NCBI GenBank assembly: GCA_964640665.1
Contig: CAZXHT010000002.1
Location: 110,243-174,242, forward strand
DNA from: DATKYQ01 sp964640665
GTDB taxonomy: Bacteria; Myxococcota; B64-G9
DNA: 64,000 bases
Reading direction: 5' to 3'
A model generated the notes under the pieces. The model was not told the origin of the DNA. It did no database searches and saw nothing but the letters and a program-made list of their open reading frames with translations. The position numbers and the translations under genes are program-made. Positions 8,397-17,110 of this stretch are shown here, piece by piece. Every line of letters begins with the position of its first letter. The stretch's first letter is position 1.

Positions 8397-10301
8397 TCAC
8401 CCTTCATCCCCTGAAGAGAACTCGTCCAGCGCCTGCGGATTTACAATGTGTCCCAGATCCTCGTTTCCAGAGAGTTGGCCGGAGACAATTCTTCTGAGCA
8501 GCCGCCTGGCAGTTTTGCCGGAAGGAGTGCGCGGAAGCTCGCTCGCGAAGAAGACCCGGCGCGGCACGGCGAAGTCGCCGATGCGTTTCTCGACATACGC
8601 GGCAAGCTCTTCTTCGATGGTTTCGCGGCCTACCTTCTCCTCGGACGCGGCCAAAACGACAAAAGCCGCCAGCAGTTCGCCCTCGGGTGAAGTAGCCCCT
8701 ACCACCGCGGCCTCGCTCAACTTCGGGTGCGCCTGCAAGACCGCCTCCACCTCGGAAGTGCGCAGCGACAGGCCGCGGATCTTGACGATGTCGTCCCTGC
8801 GACTCATGAACCAGAAGAAGCCCCCGGCGTCCCGCCTGACGGCATCCGGCGTGGTGAAGGCTTCTGGAATTTTCACGAAGTACATTTCACGGTAGCGTTC
8901 CGGCTGTCCCCAGACGCCGCGCAGCATCGCGGGCCACGAGGTCCTAAAGGCCAGGCGCCCGCCCAGGTTGGGAGCGCATTCACCCCCGGCGTCCGTGCAG
9001 ACCAGGGGCTCCACTCCGGGCATGGGAATTCCCAGTGCCCCGCCGCGGTTCAGCCCGGCATGTGCCCTGGTGCCGATTAAAGCCGCACCGCTCTCGCTCT
9101 GGATCCAAAGGTTGATTACCCGTTCCGGCCCGCGAGCCAGGCTGAGTCCCGCCGCCGCGCACAACCTCGGCGTCAGTACGCCACCGCAAGACGCCACGAT
9201 CTCGAAACGATTTTTTGTCTTGAGAGATTGCTTCTCCACATCCGCGGTCCACTCCGCAAGCCTGTCGGGTGTCGTCAGCACGCTCAGGGTGGGAAACTTC
9301 CCGAGCAGGCGGCCCAGGCGCTCGGCCTGCGATAGTTTCCCGGTCGCGGCCAGCACCAGCGTGTCCCCGGCCAGCAAGGGGCCCCAGACCCCGTGACTTT
9401 GACCGGCAGCAGAGGCAGTGTCGACCGCGCAGTAGTGGAAAGAGGCCGGGGCTTCGGATCCTTTGGACTTCGATACCGTCTTGAAGAGGACCCCGTGCGC
9501 GGTGGCCGCCTGGACCAAGAAGCCGCCGGTGGCCATCACCGATCCCCGGGGGTTGCCGGTGGTCGAAGCGGCATACAGGATGCACAAGGGATGCTCGGCG
9601 CCGGCCGGAAATACCGCCCGCTGTTCCGCGCCCCGGCTCTTTGTGAGATCGAGATACGGCACGGCGCCCGGCGGGCCCCCTTGCCCCAGCGTGACCAGGG
9701 AGGGACCGTCGAGCTTCCCGGCGAGTTCGACGACCCGCTCGTCGTAGTCAGGTCTGCCGGAAGGACCGCCGACCACTACCATCGATGCCCCGCACTGCGC
9801 GACGATGCGCAGCACCTGATCTTCCGGGTAACGCGCAGGGACGGGAACGTAGGTCATGCCCAGACGGGCCGCGGCCAGCATGAAGACGACCGCTTCGGGG
9901 AGGTTCGGAAGATAGAGCACAATCCGCATGCCGGCTTCCATGCCCCGCGAAGCAAGCGCTCCCGAAAGGCGTATAACCCGCGCGTGCAATTCGCGGTAGC
10001 TCAAAGCGGTGAACGTGCCGTCATCGCCCAGGAACACAATGGCCGGGCGCTTGGCGGCTTCGCCCTTGATGTGCCGGTCCAGGGCGTTGTGGCATGCGTT
10101 GAGCCGACCTTCGGAAAACCACTCCACGCGCGGCTCGCGGAAGTCTTCGTAGACCACGGTCTTGAACTCGTCGATCCAGTCCAAGCGGCCGGCCTGCACG
10201 CGCCAGTACTTCTCGCGTTCACGCATGCTTCGCTGGTGGAAGCGGACATAGTTTCGCAGAGTCAGCGGCGGTTTTTCTGAAAAGGATTTCAACTTGCCCA
10301 T
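8397..10301 (-). CDS. Acyl-CoA synthetase, ANL superfamily (acetyl/propionyl-CoA synthetase-like)
   Basis: The 634-aa protein has an N-terminal cap as in acetyl-CoA synthetases (REREKYWRVQAGRLDWI). Adenylation motifs follow, with a diverged P-loop YAASTTGNPRGS in place of the usual YTSGTTGxPKG, and FMSRRDDIVKIRGLSL. The C-terminal PRTPSGKTARR provides the catalytic Lys. It would activate a short or medium carboxylate with ATP and CoA. The substrate cannot be read from sequence. The chosen start (MGKLKSF) lies downstream of the promoter at 10341-10370. An in-frame TTG at 10361 would lie within that promoter. The downstream Buk-Ptb fusion is 4 nt away, so the two act on the same acyl-CoA pool. 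Confidence 0.85.
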   Translation of the reverse strand: MGKLKSFSEKPPLTLRNYVRFHQRSMREREKYWRVQAGRLDWIDEFKTVVYEDFREPRVEWFSEGRLNACHNALDRHIKGEAAKRPAIVFLGDDGTFTALSYRELHARVIRLSGALASRGMEAGMRIVLYLPNLPEAVVFMLAAARLGMTYVPVPARYPEDQVLRIVAQCGASMVVVGGPSGRPDYDERVVELAGKLDGPSLVTLGQGGPPGAVPYLDLTKSRGAEQRAVFPAGAEHPLCILYAASTTGNPRGSVMATGGFLVQAATAHGVLFKTVSKSKGSEAPASFHYCAVDTASAAGQSHGVWGPLLAGDTLVLAATGKLSQAERLGRLLGKFPTLSVLTTPDRLAEWTADVEKQSLKTKNRFEIVASCGGVLTPRLCAAAGLSLARGPERVINLWIQSESGAALIGTRAHAGLNRGGALGIPMPGVEPLVCTDAGGECAPNLGGRLAFRTSWPAMLRGVWGQPERYREMYFVKIPEAFTTPDAVRRDAGGFFWFMSRRDDIVKIRGLSLRTSEVEAVLQAHPKLSEAAVVGATSPEGELLAAFVVLAASEEKVGRETIEEELAAYVEKRIGDFAVPRRVFFASELPRTPSGKTARRLLRRIVSGQLSGNEDLGHIVNPQALDEFSSGDEG

Positions 10302-10333
10302 CTCTTGCCCCGGACGATGGTGGAATAATCCAT
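10289..10333 (-). CDS. Possible 14-aa leader peptide before the acyl-CoA synthetase
   Basis: An ATG at 10333 lies 7 nt after the -10 box, and its frame runs 14 codons (MDYSTIVRGKRWAS) to a TGA. The stop falls just inside the acyl-CoA synthetase coding region, so the synthetase ATG at 10301 overlaps this small frame. It could be a leaderless upstream ORF coupled to synthetase translation, or chance. Only position and promoter geometry support it. Confidence 0.3.
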   Translation of the reverse strand: MDYSTIVRGKRWAS

Positions 10334-10340
10334 TACCCCA

Positions 10341-10370
10341 ATAGTATCGAAGGCTGTCCAATCTTCACAA
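10341..10370 (-). promoter_or_regulatory. Promoter of the acyl-CoA synthetase / Buk-Ptb operon
   Basis: On the minus strand, TTGTGA (10365-10370) and TACTAT (10341-10346) are separated by 18 bp. The -10 ends 7 nt before the small upstream ATG at 10333 and 39 nt before the synthetase ATG. Confidence 0.5.
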
Positions 10371-10452
10371 GGGAAACGAGAAACTGGTTCTTCCCGTTGT
10401 TGACCATCCTGTATATTGACTCTGTTCCGATCCCGTGGGAAGTTTCGCGGCA

Positions 10453-11697
10453 ATGGAAGCGCAACTGACAGCCGCTCTCGATACTCGGGCGACGGGGGGC
10501 TTTTTCAGCCGTCACCGGCTGCAGTTGCTCATCTTCGGCGTCTCTTTGTGCATTTTCGCGGCCACCAGCGCCGATCGTATGTTTCGCCAGTCGGCCGGCC
10601 CGCACTTTGTTTACCTGGCCGATGCGCTGTTGCATGGACAGATCGACAATCGCGTCAAGCCGCCCAACGACAATGACTGGGTCCTTTACGAGGGCAAGAC
10701 CTACGTCAGCTTCCCGCCCGTCCCGGCCCTGCTGATGATGCCCGGCGTGGCCGTCTTCGGCCTGCGCTTCAACGACGTCCTGTTCACCCTGCCCTTCGCC
10801 GCACTGAATGTCTTGCTGATGTTTCTGGTGTTGCAGATGCTGGTTCGTGAAAAGCTGAGCGGCATGTCGGTGCGTGACAACCTGTGGCTGACTTTCTTGT
10901 TTGGATTCGGCACGGTGAACTACTCTTGCTCTGTTATCGGAGAAGTCTGGTTCACCGCCCAAGTGATCGGTCTTACTTTCACCCTCTTGTATATCCTGTG
11001 CGCCACCAGGGCCCGGCGCCCGCTTCTGGCGGGTGTCTTCCTGGCCCTGGCCTTTGACACCCGCGTTAACCTGGCCTTCACGGTCGGTTACTTCGCGTTG
11101 CAGCTTTTCATGTCGCGGAAAAAAGACGGTGGTTCTTTTCGGGAAGTGGCCTGGAAATCAATTTTGTTCTCGATACCCATTCTCGTGGTCGCGGCCGCCC
11201 AGATGTGGATGAATCAGGCCAGGTTCCATAATGTCTTCGAGTTCGGGCACAGCTATCTGGCCGGACCGGCCGGCACGCGCATCCACGAACACGGCCTTTT
11301 CGCCTACCACTACCTGTGGTGGAACCTGAGCACGCTCATCTGCGGACTGCCCAAACTCCTCGACCGTTTTCCGTACATCGGCTACGACCCCAACGGGATG
11401 AGCATCTTTATCACCACACCCTTGTTCGTGCGCCTGTTCTGGCCGCGGGCCAAGTCCTGGCTGTATCCCGTCCTGTGGGCCACGGCCGTGCCTGCGCTTG
11501 TGGTGCCTCTCTTCTACCAGAATTCCGGATATGTCCAATTCGGCTACCGCTTCGCCCTCGACATCACGCCCTACCTGATCATGCTGCTTGCGGTTGGCAG
11601 GCTGCCTATGAACCGCTGGACGAAGTTGCTGATCATCGCTGGGGTGCTCGTCAACCTGGCAGGCGCCATTGCACTTAAACGCGTGGGCCCCGTTTGA
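10453..11697 (+). CDS. Polytopic membrane protein, GT-C glycosyltransferase-like
   Basis: The 414-aa protein has about ten predicted hydrophobic spans with short loops, giving an integral inner-membrane protein. After the first span a periplasmic loop contains ADRMF, HFVYLADALL and NDNDWVLYEGKTYVSFPPVPALLMMP, the pattern of GT-C/PMT-like lipid-phospho-sugar transferases, where the acidic first loop binds the substrate. The exact donor and acceptor are unknown. The ATG at 10453 has GGGAAG upstream; an in-frame GTG at 10435 is the alternative. It is divergent from the acyl-CoA synthetase and seems a single gene. Confidence 0.6.
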   Translation: MEAQLTAALDTRATGGFFSRHRLQLLIFGVSLCIFAATSADRMFRQSAGPHFVYLADALLHGQIDNRVKPPNDNDWVLYEGKTYVSFPPVPALLMMPGVAVFGLRFNDVLFTLPFAALNVLLMFLVLQMLVREKLSGMSVRDNLWLTFLFGFGTVNYSCSVIGEVWFTAQVIGLTFTLLYILCATRARRPLLAGVFLALAFDTRVNLAFTVGYFALQLFMSRKKDGGSFREVAWKSILFSIPILVVAAAQMWMNQARFHNVFEFGHSYLAGPAGTRIHEHGLFAYHYLWWNLSTLICGLPKLLDRFPYIGYDPNGMSIFITTPLFVRLFWPRAKSWLYPVLWATAVPALVVPLFYQNSGYVQFGYRFALDITPYLIMLLAVGRLPMNRWTKLLIIAGVLVNLAGAIALKRVGPV

Positions 11698-11731
11698 AAT
11701 AACTCTTTGATTATACTGTAAAACAAATTGG

Positions 11732-11770
11732 TTGACTTTTCCCTTTAGGCAACTAGACTGACATGTCAGT
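11732..11770 (+). promoter_or_regulatory. Promoter with 14-bp palindromic operator for the CoA-dehydratase activase
   Basis: TTGACT (11732-11737) and TAGACT (11754-11759) are 16 bp apart. A perfect 14-bp palindrome, ACTGACATGTCAGT (11757-11770), begins inside the -10 box and covers the transcription start. Occupancy would block RNA polymerase, the usual layout for a TetR-like repressor. The 5' leader is ~55 nt and carries AGGAGG (11811-11816) before the ATG. Confidence 0.6.
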
Positions 11771-11820
11771 TCAGTTGCTGATCGCTTTTACTACACAACA
11801 AACACCAGCAGGAGGATGAC

Positions 11821-14800
11821 ATGTCGGGTAGTTGTCGCCGTATCGGCATTGATATTGGCGCATTGTTTCTCAAGGCCGTCCGCCTAGACGATCGGGATAA
11901 CCCCACTGAAACCTTTTACTGCCAGCACCACGGCGATCCGGCGCGGACACTCGAAGAAGCTTTATCGCGACTGCAGGCATCGGCCGAAGACAGCATCGGC
12001 ATCACCGGCTCAGCGGCCGGGCTGCTCGCCGACACCCTGGGAGTCGAACTGTTGGACATCACCCGCTGCCAGATCGAGGCCGTCGCTCGGCGTGCTCCGG
12101 ATGCGCGCAATATTATCGATGTCGGCGGCGGTTCGGTCACCCTGGTTCAACTCGACGAGTCAGGCAAGTTCCAGGGCTATTCGACTAACTCTTTATGTGC
12201 GGCCGGCACCGGTTCATTCCTGGACGAGCAGGCCGGTCGCATGGGCGTCTCCTATGCCGAACTGAAAGAGTTCGAGCACACCGATCAACCTCCTTCCATC
12301 GCCGCCCGCTGCGCCGTCTTCGCCAAGACCGATCTGATTCACCGCCAGCAGGAGGGATACTCGAAGGCCGAGATGTGGTCGGGTCTCTGCCAGGGCATGA
12401 CCCGAACGCTGTTCGCTACCTTGCTGAACGGCAAACCGCTACAAGCTCCCACCGCCGTCATCGGCGGGGTGGCCCAGAACGAAGAGGTTCTTCTCTGGAT
12501 GCGGGCCACCTATCCCGAACTTATCCAGGTGCCGCCCGCGCCGCACTTGTCGGCGGCCATAGGCGCAGCTCTCTTGGCGGTGCCCCCGGCCCACCCGGTG
12601 GCGCGGCCGATTCCAATTCAGCAGGCACACCTCGAGAAAAAGGGAAACTACGACTGGCCTCTTTCTTTAGAGAAGTCGAACTATCCATCCTTCGATGCCC
12701 AGGAGTTCTACGTCGATGCGGATGACAATGAGATCCGCGTTTTATCTTGGCCCGCTGGCGGGAAAGTGCGTGGCTGGCTGGGAATCGACATTGGTTCCAC
12801 ATCCACAAAGCTTGCCCTGGTCGACGAACAGGATCGGATCGTCCTAGACATCTACCGCAAGACGGGAGGCAATCCGATCGAGGCCACCAAGCTTCTCTTC
12901 CGGGCCATGTTGACCCTGGCCGAGAAAAAGAACGTGGCATACGAAATCCTGGGCGTAGGAACGACCGGCAGCGGCCGCAAGATGGTAGGCAAGGTGATCG
13001 GGGCCGATGCCATCATCAATGAGATCTCGGCCCACGTATGCGGGGCGACCCGGATCGATCCAACGATTGACACCATCTTCGAGATCGGCGGCCAGGATTC
13101 GAAGTACATGCACGTGGTCGACGGGCACATCCGGGACTCAAACATGAACTATGTCTGCGCCGCCGGCACGGGCTCGTTCGTGGAAGAGCAGGCCAAGAAG
13201 CTGGGTTATGCGATCGAGAATATCGGACCGGCGGTTCTCGGCATCAAGCCCCCGCGCACCTCGGATCGCTGCACGGTGTTCATGGAGCAGGACGTGGCCA
13301 AGTTGGTCCGCACTGGTGTCAGCCCGGAAGAAGCCATGGCGGGCGTCATGGTTTCGATAGTCAAGAATTACCTCAACAAGGTGGTGGGCAACCGCCACCG
13401 CAGCCGCAAGAAGATCTTCTTTCAGGGAGCCACGGCTCGCAACCAGGGCCTGGTGGCGGCCTTCGAGCGTCTGATGGGGTGCGAGATAGTCGTTTCTCCC
13501 TATTGCCACGTCATGGGTTCATACGGGGTTGCCATGCTGACCCGGGCCGTCATGACCGAGCAGGCAAAAAGTGAAAGCAGCTTCGCCGGCCTCGATCTGG
13601 ATCGGCGCGCCATCACCATTCGCAAGGAAACCTGCAAGCTGTGCCAGAACCATTGTTCGATCTCATTCGCCGACATAGAGGGGATCGAGGAATCGCCATC
13701 ATGGGGTTATATGTGCGGTCGCGATCCGGACGAAGACAAGGTCAGGGTCAACCCCCGCGACAAGCCCTTCCGGGTGAGAACACGGCTGTGGCGTGAAGGT
13801 GGGAGCGGGGTGCCGGTTCCGGACGGCGCGCCGGTCGTCGGCATTCCCCAGTCTTTAACGACTTACACCTACCTGCCCCTGTGGCGGCGTTTCTTCAACC
13901 GCCTGGGCTACAAGGTTATTCTCTCCGGCGTCACCAACGACAAGATCCGCGCCCTTTCGAGCAAGCTCGCGGGTGCCGAGTTCTGCTACCCCGCCAAGGT
14001 AGGCATCGGGCACGCCGCCAGCCTGGCCATGAAGGAAGGCGTGGATTTTATCTTCGTGCCGCACATGGTCTCCGAGATCCAGAACCGGCAGTCTACGGCT
14101 GCCAAGTTTTGCCCCTACACCCAGGCGGCGCCGGCATACATCCGCACTGCCCTGGATCTCAACGGCCAGGACTCGTCAAGAGTGCTCTCGCCCGTGGTTG
14201 ACATGCGCCTGGGTGAAACCCGGCTGGTCGATCTGTTCGCCAGGAATATGACCGGCCCGCTGGGCCGAACCCGGAAGGAAATACACGCTGCCTTCCATGA
14301 TGCCCTCGTCTGCCAGCGCGCCTTCGAGGAGCATTGCCGCGAAGAGGGTCGCAAGGTTATCGCGCAAGCCGTAGCCAAGGGCGAGAAGCTCATAGTCCTG
14401 GCGGGGCGTTCCTACAACAACTACGACAACGGCATCAACCTGGGTCTGCCGCAGAAGCTGGCCGAACAAGGCCGTATGGTCTTGCCCCTGGACTTTTTGG
14501 ATCTCGACCCCGCCTTGCTCGGCGAGCGTTACCGCAACACCTACTGGAACTACGGTCAGAAGATACTGAAGGCCCTCAGGCTGGTGTCGCGGGATGACAA
14601 CCTCGATGTCGTCTACCTGACCAACTTCAACTGCGGCCCGGACAGCTTCCTGCTGACCTATGCCGAAGAGATCATGGGCGACAAACCTTTCCTGGCCCTC
14701 GAACTGGACGAGCACGGCGCCGATGCCGGTTACATGACGCGTATAGAGGCATTCTTCGACGTGTTGCGCAGGCCGCGCTCAAGGACGTCATCGCCGCGGC

Positions 14801-16053
14801 CATTCAGCCCCGAACCGACCGATCTGAAGAATCGCACCATCTGGGTTCCCCCGATGCACCCGATGGGCACGGCGCTGGTCGCCGCGGCCTTTCGCGGGCA
14901 CGGATTCCGCGCACAGGCACTGCCGCCCGAGAACAAGGAGTCGTTCGAACTGGGCCGCTCGCTGACACGCGGATCCGAGTGCTTGCCGACCTCGCTCACT
15001 ATCGGGACATTCCTCAAGACGATCCGCTCGAAGGAACATTCCGGTCGGCACGCATTTTTCATGCCCACCGCAGAAGGGCCCTGTCGCTTCGGACAGTATT
15101 GCAGCCTGCATCGCCAGATCCTCGATCGCGAAGGCCTGGAAGACGTGGCCATCCTGTCCCCATCGAGCTACAATTCCTACCAGGGTCTCGATGAGCCGGT
15201 GCGCCGCAGTATCTGGAAGGCCTTCCTGGCGTCCGACGTTCTTTACAAGGCAACCTGCAAGGTACGGCCCTACGAGGTTCAACCCGGTCAGACCGATCTA
15301 GTCACTGCCCGGCAGTTGGCCATGCTGGAATCCGTCATGGAGCGTGGTGAAGACCTCTACGCCGCGGTGGCCGCCGCCGTCGGGCGCATCGCGGCAGTCG
15401 AGACCAGCGGTTCACCAAAGCCGCTTGTCGGCGTGGTTGGCGAGATCTACGTCAGGAGCAACGAGTTTGCCAACGAGAGCGTCGTCAGATCCATCGAACG
15501 CTTCGGCGGCGAGGCTTGGCTGGCCCCGATGTCCGAATGGATCCTCTACACGGCTGTAACGCAGAGCATTTCTTTCCGGGATCGCTCAAGGAATTTCTTG
15601 AAGAAGTGGATATCGGATCTGAAAAACGTCTACATCTATCATGTCGAGCGCAAGATGTACGCGGCCGCCGGGCCGTTTCTGGCCGATCGCCACGAGCCGG
15701 ACATTCACGAGGTCGTCGACACCGGCAGCCGCTACATGCCGATCCAGTTCGAGGGCGAGGCCCTGATAACGGTCGGACGCGCGATCAAGTTTGCCGACCA
15801 GGGCGCCGCCATGGTGGTCAACTGCGCACCCTTCGGCTGCATGCCCGGTACCCTGACCACGGCCCTGTTCCGCAAGTTGGCCCCCGAAATGGGTATCCCC
15901 GTGGTAGGAATGTTCTACGACGGCGCAGGCAACCAGAATGAGAGGCTGAGGATCTTCTTGAACAACGCCATCGAGAAGAAGCCGACTCCGTCCAGGTCTC
16001 GGGAAAGACGCGAGCAAATCAGGGCAAAGAGCAGTACCCGCCCATCTGCCTGA
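11821..16053 (+). CDS. Large 2-hydroxyacyl-CoA dehydratase activase (HgdC/BcrAD-type, two ASKHA domains plus DUF2229 and C-terminal region)
   Basis: The 1410-aa protein has two BadF/BadG/BcrA/BcrD ATPase domains. The first (residues ~5-260) has IGIDIGALFLKAV, IIDVGGGSVT and CAAGTGSFLDEQ. The second (~318-585) has WLGIDIGSTSTKLAL, EIGGQDSKYM and CAAGTGSFVEEQ. The Cys in each CAAGTG motif ligates the [4Fe-4S] cluster at the dimer interface in the family. Residues ~600-1390 carry DUF2229 and related Cys-containing segments (CKLCQNHC, FCPYTQ, CGPDSF, NCAPFGCMPG), similar to HgdA/B-type partners. The family uses ATP to inject a low-potential electron into a radical dehydratase or benzoyl-CoA-type reductase. 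No separate dehydratase gene lies in the window. An AGGAGG site fixes the start. It stands alone with its own palindromic promoter. Confidence 0.88.
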   Translation: MSGSCRRIGIDIGALFLKAVRLDDRDNPTETFYCQHHGDPARTLEEALSRLQASAEDSIGITGSAAGLLADTLGVELLDITRCQIEAVARRAPDARNIIDVGGGSVTLVQLDESGKFQGYSTNSLCAAGTGSFLDEQAGRMGVSYAELKEFEHTDQPPSIAARCAVFAKTDLIHRQQEGYSKAEMWSGLCQGMTRTLFATLLNGKPLQAPTAVIGGVAQNEEVLLWMRATYPELIQVPPAPHLSAAIGAALLAVPPAHPVARPIPIQQAHLEKKGNYDWPLSLEKSNYPSFDAQEFYVDADDNEIRVLSWPAGGKVRGWLGIDIGSTSTKLALVDEQDRIVLDIYRKTGGNPIEATKLLFRAMLTLAEKKNVAYEILGVGTTGSGRKMVGKVIGADAIINEISAHVCGATRIDPTIDTIFEIGGQDSKYMHVVDGHIRDSNMNYVCAAGTGSFVEEQAKKLGYAIENIGPAVLGIKPPRTSDRCTVFMEQDVAKLVRTGVSPEEAMAGVMVSIVKNYLNKVVGNRHRSRKKIFFQGATARNQGLVAAFERLMGCEIVVSPYCHVMGSYGVAMLTRAVMTEQAKSESSFAGLDLDRRAITIRKETCKLCQNHCSISFADIEGIEESPSWGYMCGRDPDEDKVRVNPRDKPFRVRTRLWREGGSGVPVPDGAPVVGIPQSLTTYTYLPLWRRFFNRLGYKVILSGVTNDKIRALSSKLAGAEFCYPAKVGIGHAASLAMKEGVDFIFVPHMVSEIQNRQSTAAKFCPYTQAAPAYIRTALDLNGQDSSRVLSPVVDMRLGETRLVDLFARNMTGPLGRTRKEIHAAFHDALVCQRAFEEHCREEGRKVIAQAVAKGEKLIVLAGRSYNNYDNGINLGLPQKLAEQGRMVLPLDFLDLDPALLGERYRNTYWNYGQKILKALRLVSRDDNLDVVYLTNFNCGPDSFLLTYAEEIMGDKPFLALELDEHGADAGYMTRIEAFFDVLRRPRSRTSSPRPFSPEPTDLKNRTIWVPPMHPMGTALVAAAFRGHGFRAQALPPENKESFELGRSLTRGSECLPTSLTIGTFLKTIRSKEHSGRHAFFMPTAEGPCRFGQYCSLHRQILDREGLEDVAILSPSSYNSYQGLDEPVRRSIWKAFLASDVLYKATCKVRPYEVQPGQTDLVTARQLAMLESVMERGEDLYAAVAAAVGRIAAVETSGSPKPLVGVVGEIYVRSNEFANESVVRSIERFGGEAWLAPMSEWILYTAVTQSISFRDRSRNFLKKWISDLKNVYIYHVERKMYAAAGPFLADRHEPDIHEVVDTGSRYMPIQFEGEALITVGRAIKFADQGAAMVVNCAPFGCMPGTLTTALFRKLAPEMGIPVVGMFYDGAGNQNERLRIFLNNAIEKKPTPSRSRERREQIRAKSSTRPSA

Positions 16054-16069
16054 CAACGCGGAAACTCGA

Positions 16070-16975
16070 TCAGGCGACGACGCAGTTGCGCCCCTTGTGT
16101 TTGGCGTCGTAGAGGCGCTCGTCGGCCTCGCGAATGAAATTCGTAGGATCGGCGGCCATCGGCGACAGTTCGGCGCAGCCCAAGGATATGGTCAGCGGAA
16201 TCCTCGTCTCGGCAAACATGAAATCATGCCTCTCGACCATCCGGCGGGCCTTCTCCGCGAGGGTGGTGGCGGTTGTCAGCGCAGTTTCCGGTAAAGCGAT
16301 GACGAATTCCTCGCCACCGTAACGCGCCATCAACTCCTCGCGGCGGACCAGCTTGGATAGTAACGCGCACAACTCCTTGAGGATGAAATCCCCGGCCAGG
16401 TGGCCGTAGGTATCGTTGACCTTCTTGAAGTGATCGATGTCGAACATGATCAGGCTCAGAGGCCGCCCGAAGCGAATGGTGCGCGCGATCTCCCGGTCGA
16501 GAAACTCTATCAGGTACCTCTTGTTGGCTGCCTGCGTGAGACCGTCGGTGATCGTCATGCGGTAGATTTCTTCGTGGTAGAGCCCCTCGATATTGCCGCC
16601 GGAGATGAACTTGTAAACCACTCCGCCGATCTTGATCAAGTCTCCGTGCCGCAACTTCTCGCGCTTGATGGGAACGTCGTTGAGATAAGTGCCGTTAGTG
16701 CTTTCGAGATCCTCTATGAAAATTGACGGGGGCACCCGCTCAAGCCGGGCATGATTACGGGAGACATTTTCATGGTCGATCTGGATAGTGTTGGTCGGTT
16801 CGCGCCCGATGCTGATCAGGTCGATTTCAATCGGGTAGTTCTTGCCCAGGGCGGGGCCGTATATCTCTATCAGAAAGCTCTTTTGGGGGCTGCCGACTTT
16901 GCGGATCTCGGAGAGCTTGGCTTTCCGAGTCTGATCGTCCGACAGCGGACCGTTCCAATTAGACTCCTTACCCAT
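16070..16975 (-). CDS. FHA-GGDEF diguanylate cyclase
   Basis: Residues ~33-110 form an FHA domain that binds phosphothreonine peptides (SIGREPTNTIQIDHENVSRNHARL, then ESTNGTYLNDVPI). Residues ~135-300 form a GGDEF domain with an intact active site, ARYGGEEFVIAL, and DIDHFKKVND for metal and substrate binding. No RxxD inhibitory site sits just before the GGEEF. It would make c-di-GMP in response to a Ser/Thr-kinase input; the cognate kinase is not in the window. The protein is cytoplasmic with no signal peptide. The ATG lies 8 nt after a consensus -10 box with no Shine-Dalgarno sequence. Its 3' end converges on the activase gene. PilZ receptors are encoded 5-13 kb away. Confidence 0.92.
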   Translation of the reverse strand: MGKESNWNGPLSDDQTRKAKLSEIRKVGSPQKSFLIEIYGPALGKNYPIEIDLISIGREPTNTIQIDHENVSRNHARLERVPPSIFIEDLESTNGTYLNDVPIKREKLRHGDLIKIGGVVYKFISGGNIEGLYHEEIYRMTITDGLTQAANKRYLIEFLDREIARTIRFGRPLSLIMFDIDHFKKVNDTYGHLAGDFILKELCALLSKLVRREELMARYGGEEFVIALPETALTTATTLAEKARRMVERHDFMFAETRIPLTISLGCAELSPMAADPTNFIREADERLYDAKHKGRNCVVA

Positions 16976-16983
16976 GGCGGTGG

Positions 16984-17012
16984 ATTATAAGAACGTAACC
17001 CGAACTAGGCAA
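16984..17012 (-). promoter_or_regulatory. Promoter of the FHA-GGDEF gene (leaderless)
   Basis: On the minus strand, TTGCCT (17007-17012), a 17-bp spacer and a perfect TATAAT (16984-16989) lie 8 nt before the ATG at 16975. The 8-nt gap contains no Shine-Dalgarno sequence. Confidence 0.65.
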
Positions 17013-17110
17013 GCCTCAAACCCAGTATTTTCCCCGGAAGCCCTATCTGTATGACTTTTTTTGACTTTTGATCAATCCCGTGCTACTTCAGCGCAGTGCG
17101 TGTCTATCAT

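Noticed and set aside
9393..10280. 295-codon plus-strand frame
   Set aside because: Antisense to the acyl-CoA synthetase, with no recognisable domain and no start context.
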